The notes below the pieces were generated by a model. The model saw only the letters and a list, made by a program, of their open reading frames with translations, was not told where the DNA came from and made no database searches. 64,000 nucleotides of DNA, from contig NZ_CP018617.1 in assembly GCF_002849855.1 (NCBI RefSeq), forward strand, positions 1,178,001 through 1,242,000. The letters are read 5' to 3'. Positions 58,585 through 64,000 of the stretch are shown in pieces. Positions within the stretch are counted from its first letter, which is position 1. Every line of letters begins with the position of its first letter. Both the position numbers and the translations under genes were made by a program. Origin of the DNA: Vibrio azureus. GTDB taxonomy: Bacteria > Pseudomonadota > Gammaproteobacteria > Enterobacterales > Vibrionaceae.

Positions 58585-59217
58585 TTACATTACAAAGCTA
58601 CTGAGCATCCACACCGCGAGAATAACGAACACCACCCCCATCACTTTACCTTGGTACATACGGAATTTTTCATTTTCCAATAACCCTTTCCCTAATGTAC
58701 CCGCCAGTGCAACCAGCAAGATGTTAAATAGCAAACCCAGTACATTTAACAACAGACCAAGCGCAAGCATTTGCTCACCCGAAGATGCAGTAATGTTGCT
58801 AGAGACAAACTGAGGTAAAAACATGACAAAAAAGACTAAGGCCTTAGGATTGAGCAGATTACTCATCAATGCACGCTGATAGTAGGTCAACGCCATTTTA
58901 TTTTCTTTCACTAATTCAGGAGCTAAAGAGGCTTCTGATTTCAAACAATCCCAGCCCATTTTCAGTAAGTAGGCACCGCCAAGCAGGTGTAACACCTTAA
59001 GAGCAACAGGGCTCATTGCGATTAATGTCGACACCCCCATTGCTGCCAACATGGTCAAAATAATACCCGATGTCGCATTACCTAAACTGGCAAATAACCC
59101 TACTTTTTTACCGTAGCTCATACTTGAACTAGCAATCAATAACATATCAGGGCCAGGTAATAGAAGCAGAGCGATTACTGCGGTGAGATAAACTGGAAGT
59201 ATCGTAAAATCAATCAT
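58585..59217 (-). CDS. LysE/RhtB-family exporter
   Basis: The 210-residue membrane protein starts MIDFTILPVYLTAVIALLLLPGPDMLLI, with AAAGGCGG before the ATG at 59217. It has the family's N-terminal P-G-P-D motif, FASLGNATSGI and the conserved MSNLLNPKALVFFVMFLPQFV. There are about six membrane segments. The family exports amino acids such as lysine, threonine and homoserine lactones; the substrate here is unknown. Confidence 0.9.
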   Translation of the reverse strand: MIDFTILPVYLTAVIALLLLPGPDMLLIASSSMSYGKKVGLFASLGNATSGIILTMLAAMGVSTLIAMSPVALKVLHLLGGAYLLKMGWDCLKSEASLAPELVKENKMALTYYQRALMSNLLNPKALVFFVMFLPQFVSSNITASSGEQMLALGLLLNVLGLLFNILLVALAGTLGKGLLENEKFRMYQGKVMGVVFVILAVWMLSSFVM

Positions 59218-59367
59218 TCTTTTGCCGCCTTTTATAACAAGCAGCACATTTTATACTAATACTTCTATTACAACCAGACTAAAAATAAAAGACACAAATC
59301 ACTTTAATTGGAGCTGATATTAGGAGTGATGTTATTAAAGACGCTCTAAGTAAGCCACTTTAGCAAG

Positions 59368-59985
59368 TTAAACAGCAACCCATTCGACTTCAAGTAAAGT
59401 AACCTCGGCGCATTTTAGACGACCAAGAAACACATCCCCTTTATGAACTTCACCGACTCCCTTTGGCGTCCCCGTCATCACTACATCGCCATCTTCAAGT
59501 GTTGTAAAAGAACAGAGTTCATTGAGAATGGCTATGGGGGGGTAAATCATCTGTTCTACATGCCCTTTTTGCACATGAACGCAGTTAATCAGTAGCTCCA
59601 TATGTAAGTCATTAACATCAAGGTCCTCTAAGGGAAGGAAACGACTAAATACTGCTGAGCCATCAAACGCTTTAGCACGTTCCCAAGGTAACCCTTTTTG
59701 CTTTAACTCTGTTTGAGTATCTCTTTTGGTCAGATCAAGGCCAAGGCCTACCGCAACGTATTTGCCTCCTTCAATCAAAAAACAGATTTCCGTTTCATAA
59801 TGCAGAGCAGTTTTTTGGTGACTTGAATACAACGTTGGCGAAATAGCAGTAGCAGGTTTATTGAATACCACCATTTGATCTGGCATCAAGTTATCGAGTT
59901 CCTTGATATGCTCTACGTAATTGCGGCCTACGCAAACAATTTTGCTCGGTTTGATCGAGGTGTCGTTAAGATGAATGCTTCCCAT
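59368..59985 (-). CDS. Fumarylacetoacetate hydrolase family protein
   Basis: The 205-residue protein starts at MGSIHLNDTSIKPSKIVCVGRNYVEH and has HYETEICFLIEGGK (metal-binding E-x-E), KAFDGSAVFS and VVMTGTPKGVGEVHKGDV. It resembles YcgM-type enzymes (acylpyruvase or oxaloacetate decarboxylase-like). GGGAGC precedes the ATG. It is a single gene; the exact substrate is unproven. Confidence 0.88.
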   Translation of the reverse strand: MGSIHLNDTSIKPSKIVCVGRNYVEHIKELDNLMPDQMVVFNKPATAISPTLYSSHQKTALHYETEICFLIEGGKYVAVGLGLDLTKRDTQTELKQKGLPWERAKAFDGSAVFSRFLPLEDLDVNDLHMELLINCVHVQKGHVEQMIYPPIAILNELCSFTTLEDGDVVMTGTPKGVGEVHKGDVFLGRLKCAEVTLLEVEWVAV

Positions 59986-60109
59986 TACTGCTCCCTGTAA
60001 AACTGACTTGTAAACCTACACTCAAGCGCTCTGTAATGCCTCAATCTAATACAACATTATTAATGGGCTAAGAAACACTTTTTGTTGGCTAACCTACAAT
60101 TTAGAACGT

Positions 60110-61030
60110 ATGATTTCAACCATAATTCCTCCAACATACAGATCTTGGACAATAGTGTTGAATCATAATCCCATTCAAGGAGCATCTTGGATGCTCACCG
60201 CAGGTTTTGCGTTTGCTGTTGTAAATAGCTTAGCTCAAATCGCAAGCATCCACTTTGGTGTGACCTCCACGGCATTTGCTCTATTTCAATACGGTATTGC
60301 TCTATGTGCGATACTGCCTTATTTAGCATCACTTGGTATCAAGCAATCTTTACAAACTGAACATCTGGGGCTGCATATTGTGCGTGTTTTCCTCGCAGTA
60401 ATCGGCATCCAATTATGGCTTTGGGCATTAGCTTACCCTGTTCCCATTTGGCAAGGTATCGCTCTTTTAATGACTTCCCCACTTTTCGCGACTATTGGCT
60501 CTGGTTTATTCCTAAAAGAAAAAGTTGGCGGGGCGAGATGGATTGCAACCATAGCTGGCTTCATTGGAGCCATGATCATCCTTGAACCTTGGTCTGATAG
60601 TTTTTCATGGGCATCACTCCTCCCTGTTGGTGCTGCATTCTTCTGGGCATGCTATGCATTAATGGTCAAGAAGCAATCTTTAAAAGAGCCCCCACAGACT
60701 ATTCTCGTCTACCTTTTTTTACTCATTACCCCTTTTAACATTCTGCTTGCAATACCGTCCTTCGCAGTACCGCAAGAGATTAATGTATGGGGGGTCATTC
60801 TTGTGGCAGGAATATTAACCGCGCTAGCACAGTGGGCAGTCATTAAAGCTTACGCTGTTGCCGATGCATCTTTTGTTCAGCCTTTTGATCATGCCAAGCT
60901 GCCGCTCAATGTCTTAGCTGGATGGATAGTATTTGGTTGGGCCCCCCCGGGAAGACTTTGGCTTGGAGCGGCGATCATTATTGCTTCGATTGCCTTTATT
61001 ACCCATTGGGAGTCCAAAAAGACAAAGTAA
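60110..61030 (+). CDS. EamA/DMT-family transporter
   Basis: The 306-residue protein has ten hydrophobic segments arranged as two EamA halves (ASWMLTAGFAFAVVNSLAQ.. and ..LLPVGAAFFWACYALMVKK). Drug/metabolite transporters of this type move metabolites or amino acids; no substrate can be named. The start at 60110 has no clear ribosome-binding site; TTG or a later codon near the NHNPIQGASW stretch is an alternative. Confidence 0.82.
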   Translation: MISTIIPPTYRSWTIVLNHNPIQGASWMLTAGFAFAVVNSLAQIASIHFGVTSTAFALFQYGIALCAILPYLASLGIKQSLQTEHLGLHIVRVFLAVIGIQLWLWALAYPVPIWQGIALLMTSPLFATIGSGLFLKEKVGGARWIATIAGFIGAMIILEPWSDSFSWASLLPVGAAFFWACYALMVKKQSLKEPPQTILVYLFLLITPFNILLAIPSFAVPQEINVWGVILVAGILTALAQWAVIKAYAVADASFVQPFDHAKLPLNVLAGWIVFGWAPPGRLWLGAAIIIASIAFITHWESKKTK

Positions 61031-61085
61031 ATAAACTACAAGCTACTCAAAGGTATTAAAAACATTCGAGTAGCTCCAAGATTCA

Positions 61086-62168
61086 CTATTCAATATTGAT
61101 ACTCAAAACAGCATTTCCGGTGAATGGACCAGTGGCTGTTGCTCCCTCGGAAGGTTCAGTGAAGAAAAACCTTGAGTATACGCCAATAGTACCTTTTTGC
61201 ATTGTAAAAGAGCCTTCATTATAAGAGACATCATTATAAGTAAAAGAAACTCTACACAAACCTTGCTGACCACAACTAAAAAAGTTTTGAGGCGAGTCGA
61301 GAGGCGAATTGTTTAAACTTTTCGCTTTCACATGAATAGTCGTATTTTCTTTACAGCTGATATGTAAATTCTGAGTATCAGACTTGTGGCCATTAGCGCT
61401 ATTATTTGCAGGGATACTGCCATGATCAAGATGTATCTCGCTTGGACTGAATTCACATCTATTTGTTACGCTTAAATGAATATTTGCCATTTGTATATTA
61501 CTATAACGTTGTACGTAGCTTATTGCCTGTTCTGCGTTGATAATACCTGATGAAAGATACTTATTTTCTAAATAACCGTAGGTATAATCGAACGAAAGAT
61601 CATATTCTCCACCGGGAATATGTGAATTTGCTGCAAGGGACAGCCTTAGTTCGACATCCGGCATCCAAAAACGTACGTATTTATAGTCCACACCTGTCTC
61701 AGTACAGTCACCTGTAACTCCATCGACAGTATGTCCAACAAGTATCCAATCAGCCCCTCCATCACGTAACTCAAAGCCTGGAGGAGGAATGAGCTGTGTC
61801 TCTATCGTCACATTACTACCAATTTCCTGAAACTGAAGTCTCTTAGGTATTTTTAAAACAGCCCATTTAGTCTGCGCTCCTTGTGAATAAGAGGTTGGAT
61901 AATTCGACAATTTTACATTTAATCTATCAGTCGGCTCAGCAAAAAGAGAAGTACCACTTGCCACCCAAAAACCATCTCTATCAGAACTTGGGTTTCCGAC
62001 AATAGTCACAGATGTTTCATAACTGTTTCCTTGTATCAGATCTATGTTTAGTACAGGCATAGGGCTACTCGTCGCCCAAAGTACCATACAAGAAGGAGCA
62101 ACTGGCGCTGCAAATAAACTTACACTACCCAAACATAAAAAACAAAATACGATAATATTTCTCAACAT
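61086..62168 (-). CDS. Fimbrial tip adhesin-like protein
   Basis: The protein of about 360 residues starts MLRNIIVFCFLCLGSVSLFAAPVAPS (GGTGGA before the ATG at 62168). A signal peptide is followed by a receptor-type beta domain (about 25-230) and a C-terminal pilin-like domain (CEFSPSEIHLDHGSI, then the paired Cys of FFSCGQQGLCRVSF and a C-terminal beta strand AVLSINIE). This two-domain build is that of chaperone-usher adhesins. It follows two pilin-like genes and probably caps the fibre. The ligand is unknown. Confidence 0.72.
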   Translation of the reverse strand: MLRNIIVFCFLCLGSVSLFAAPVAPSCMVLWATSSPMPVLNIDLIQGNSYETSVTIVGNPSSDRDGFWVASGTSLFAEPTDRLNVKLSNYPTSYSQGAQTKWAVLKIPKRLQFQEIGSNVTIETQLIPPPGFELRDGGADWILVGHTVDGVTGDCTETGVDYKYVRFWMPDVELRLSLAANSHIPGGEYDLSFDYTYGYLENKYLSSGIINAEQAISYVQRYSNIQMANIHLSVTNRCEFSPSEIHLDHGSIPANNSANGHKSDTQNLHISCKENTTIHVKAKSLNNSPLDSPQNFFSCGQQGLCRVSFTYNDVSYNEGSFTMQKGTIGVYSRFFFTEPSEGATATGPFTGNAVLSINIE

Positions 62169-62188
62169 AAATCCACCGCTATAGCTAT

Positions 62189-62752
62189 TCAAAAATAAAA
62201 AACATCCAGAGTAGCATGCGCATAAAAACTACCCGCTTCTAATGGTTTACTATCACGATTGTATAGTGTTGATAAAAAAGTAAATAAAAATGAACCATTA
62301 CCATTTTCTGACATACCATCAATCAAAGGGCTGCCATATTGCCCGCCTTTACCTGATCCGATTAATAACTGAGTATCTCTCGTATCACCCTGCCAAAGTT
62401 GGATTCCAAAACCATCGTAGTTTTGCTCAGATGAAAGTGACGCCTTCAGAATATTTTCATAAGATTCAGGATTCCAATTTAATGTCTCCCCGAGCACCTT
62501 AATAAATACCGAAGTGTAAGGCGAGCAAGAAACAGGGATTGTGGTTAGAATAGCAGCATCATCAATTTCATTGACATTGACCGTCTTAAAATCAACTGAA
62601 ATTGTATTTCCATTATTAACAGTGCAGGGAATCATAAGTAAATTACCTGTTACAGTAATTGGAATGTCATCTGCTCTAGCGCTAGAGTTTAAAGAAGACA
62701 AAAATAATAATAACCCCATTGCCATTACATTAGATATTATTATTTTACTCAT
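62189..62752 (-). CDS. Fimbrial subunit-like protein (second)
   Basis: The protein of about 187 residues starts at MSKIIISNVMAMGLLLFL (GAGGTGCGTT upstream). It has a signal peptide ending ..SSARADDI, the pilin fold with Cys pair (IPCTVNNGN and VSCSPYTS) and a final beta strand with alternating hydrophobic residues (ATLDVFYF). It overlaps the preceding pilin gene by eight bases, so the genes are coupled. Likely a minor pilin or adaptor. Confidence 0.78.
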   Translation of the reverse strand: MSKIIISNVMAMGLLLFLSSLNSSARADDIPITVTGNLLMIPCTVNNGNTISVDFKTVNVNEIDDAAILTTIPVSCSPYTSVFIKVLGETLNWNPESYENILKASLSSEQNYDGFGIQLWQGDTRDTQLLIGSGKGGQYGSPLIDGMSENGNGSFLFTFLSTLYNRDSKPLEAGSFYAHATLDVFYF

Positions 62753-63284
62753 AACGCACCTCGAATGTTGCTCTAGCGGAGTAGTTATCAGCAACAACAC
62801 TTTTGTTTTCTAAAGCATCAGGGGTACTTTTAATAAACGCTGAGAAATTTACAGTTATATTTTCGTCATTTATCTCAATGGGATACCCAGAGTCACCCTC
62901 TCCAATTGTGACTAACTCACCTTGTTCATCAAGAACTCCAAGACCTATCTTGCCTTCATTTTGACCGGAGACTTTGAGGTATTTGTGCTGTAAATTACCC
63001 ATGCCTTCTTCAGTTTCACCATTGAAATAAATACTTATTGCGCCAGCTTGATTAAGGTTACAGTTTATAAGCTTAATTTGAAAAGGCATTTCAACTGATT
63101 TACCAGGCAGATAATTCATATTTAATGCAGGTATATCACGTAAAGTGACATCTATATCAGAGTTGTTGGGATCTATTATACAAGGCGAGTCCAGCAGCTC
63201 ACCTTTAAAGTTCATATCAACTGCAAATGAATGAAAAGAGAAGCTGAATAAAAACAGTGATATATAAGCGTTGAAACGTATCAT
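62745..63284 (-). CDS. Fimbrial subunit-like protein (first)
   Basis: The protein of about 179 residues starts at MIRFNAYISLFLFSFSF (AGGT at good spacing; an ATG three codons earlier is too close). It has a signal peptide ending ..HSFAVD, then MNFKGELLDSPCIIDPNNSDIDVTL, the usual pilin start with the first Cys, and a second Cys in LINCNLNQAG. The last strand is ATFEVRYE. It lies directly after the chaperone gene. Confidence 0.82.
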   Translation of the reverse strand: MIRFNAYISLFLFSFSFHSFAVDMNFKGELLDSPCIIDPNNSDIDVTLRDIPALNMNYLPGKSVEMPFQIKLINCNLNQAGAISIYFNGETEEGMGNLQHKYLKVSGQNEGKIGLGVLDEQGELVTIGEGDSGYPIEINDENITVNFSAFIKSTPDALENKSVVADNYSARATFEVRYE

Positions 63285-63303
63285 ACTTTTCATACCTAAA
63301 TAT

Positions 63304-63999
63304 TTACTTCTTAACCTTACAGGTTTTTCTTAAGCAATTAAATTCTAAGACCTTAGTTCCACCCCAATCATTGATATAAGAAAGATAGAATTGCTTGCCT
63401 AAATTTTTATCTAAGAACTTATCACTTTTAGGTTCAATCATAAAAGGTTTGAAGTCATAACTGTTTTGTTTATCTGCTGAGCCAGAAACACCAATCACAG
63501 AGATATAATAAGGAGTAGGGTTTTTTATAACATAACCCTTAGCTTGTGCTTCACCAATCAATTCCTCTTGCCATATATAATTTTTTCCTGGCAAGATCGA
63601 TTCAGGTCGATAGAAAAATTTTATTTTTGTTTGAAGAGCGATCTGGAGTGAATTACTTTGATCGCTTTTGGGTGGAACTTCTCTTAAGTTAAAGTAATAT
63701 AATGACTCTCTATCTGTGGGTAAGTCTTTTATTAAATTTGACTGTGAAATACGAACTGAACTTTTCTGACCGGGTTCAATTCTCTGAACCATAGGAGAAA
63801 CAATAAAAGGACCAATACGTACTTTATTGAATTCACTGTCTTCCAGCCAAGACTGTGCAAGATAGGGAGATAATTCATTATCATTTTTGACAGTCAAGGA
63901 TATGGCTTTTTTATCACCGGGAAAAATCACTCGGGTTCTATCCAGTGAAACCGCAGCTAAGCAAAGTCCTGGTAAAGTAGCCAGAATAGAAAAAGTCAT
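63304..63999 (-). CDS. Periplasmic fimbrial chaperone (PapD-like), 5' end at window edge
   Basis: The reading frame of 231 codons starts at an ATG one base from the window end; because the signal peptide looks short (MTFSILATLPGLCLAAVS), the true start may lie outside. The N-terminal immunoglobulin-like domain has DRTRVIFPGDKKAISLTVKN and the family motif FNLREVPP; the second domain contains IKFFYRPESI. The C-terminal Cys pair (EFNCLRKTCKVKK) is typical of one chaperone subgroup. It folds the pilins encoded next. The usher gene must lie outside. Confidence 0.88.
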   Translation of the reverse strand: MTFSILATLPGLCLAAVSLDRTRVIFPGDKKAISLTVKNDNELSPYLAQSWLEDSEFNKVRIGPFIVSPMVQRIEPGQKSSVRISQSNLIKDLPTDRESLYYFNLREVPPKSDQSNSLQIALQTKIKFFYRPESILPGKNYIWQEELIGEAQAKGYVIKNPTPYYISVIGVSGSADKQNSYDFKPFMIEPKSDKFLDKNLGKQFYLSYINDWGGTKVLEFNCLRKTCKVKK

Positions 64000-64000
64000 T

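Overview
The window looks like part of the smaller chromosome of a luminous Vibrio. It carries a complete Vibrio harveyi-type lux operon (luxCDABE-G-H) and many genes that I recall as second-chromosome or common Vibrio genes (guaC, tal, tkt, a SorC regulator, a DUF3103 protein, a secreted sphingomyelinase). It also repeats a Vibrio-style palindromic intergenic element ending in CTTGGGTATA. LuxA and LuxB closely resemble the V. harveyi proteins as I remember them but are not identical, so I name the genus and not the species.

Positions 1-13950 are an accessory island. At the left edge are two BspA/DUF285-repeat exported proteins, the first cut off by the window. Next come remains of a P2/kappa-like prophage: a 5'-truncated portal gene, an Ogr/Delta zinc finger and, at the far end, an internally deleted tyrosine integrase. 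Between them sit short orphan genes, two of them bounded by direct repeats like cassettes. There is also a BRCT protein, a DUF4917 (SIR2/AbiH-like) gene split by a complete IS1-family element, and a three-gene operon that fits the ABC-3C class of conflict systems: a PD-(D/E)XK-like nuclease effector, a small middle component and a DUF3732 SMC-like ATPase. The integrase has a LexA box and runs into the guaC terminator, which is the probable insertion point.

Positions 13946-26560 are mostly core genes: guaC with an unusual hairpin leader and PurR-like boxes, a DUF3103 protein, a sphingomyelinase with a strong CRP-like site upstream, nnr, a response regulator/CheC-like protein coupled to a PAS protein, a TDT-family transporter, folE, and moeA-moeB. 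Positions 26667-33865 are the lux operon on the minus strand. LuxCDE make the fatty aldehyde, LuxAB is the luciferase, LuxG supplies reduced flavin and LuxH (RibB) supports flavin synthesis. Divergent from luxC are a LruC-domain exported protein and a lipoprotein.

Positions 37180-47880 hold a sulfurtransferase, a SorC regulator divergent from tal-tkt with candidate operators, a PAS-containing chemoreceptor, aroG and an OmpA-family porin. Positions 48013-55927 are an aa3-type (caa3, with a haem-c domain fused to subunit II) cytochrome c oxidase operon with its assembly and haem A genes. Then come a phosphohexomutase, an acetyltransferase, two transporters, an FAH-family hydrolase and, at the right edge, a chaperone-usher fimbrial cluster (adhesin, two pilin-like subunits, chaperone) cut by the window. 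I saw no rRNA, tRNA or CRISPR array.
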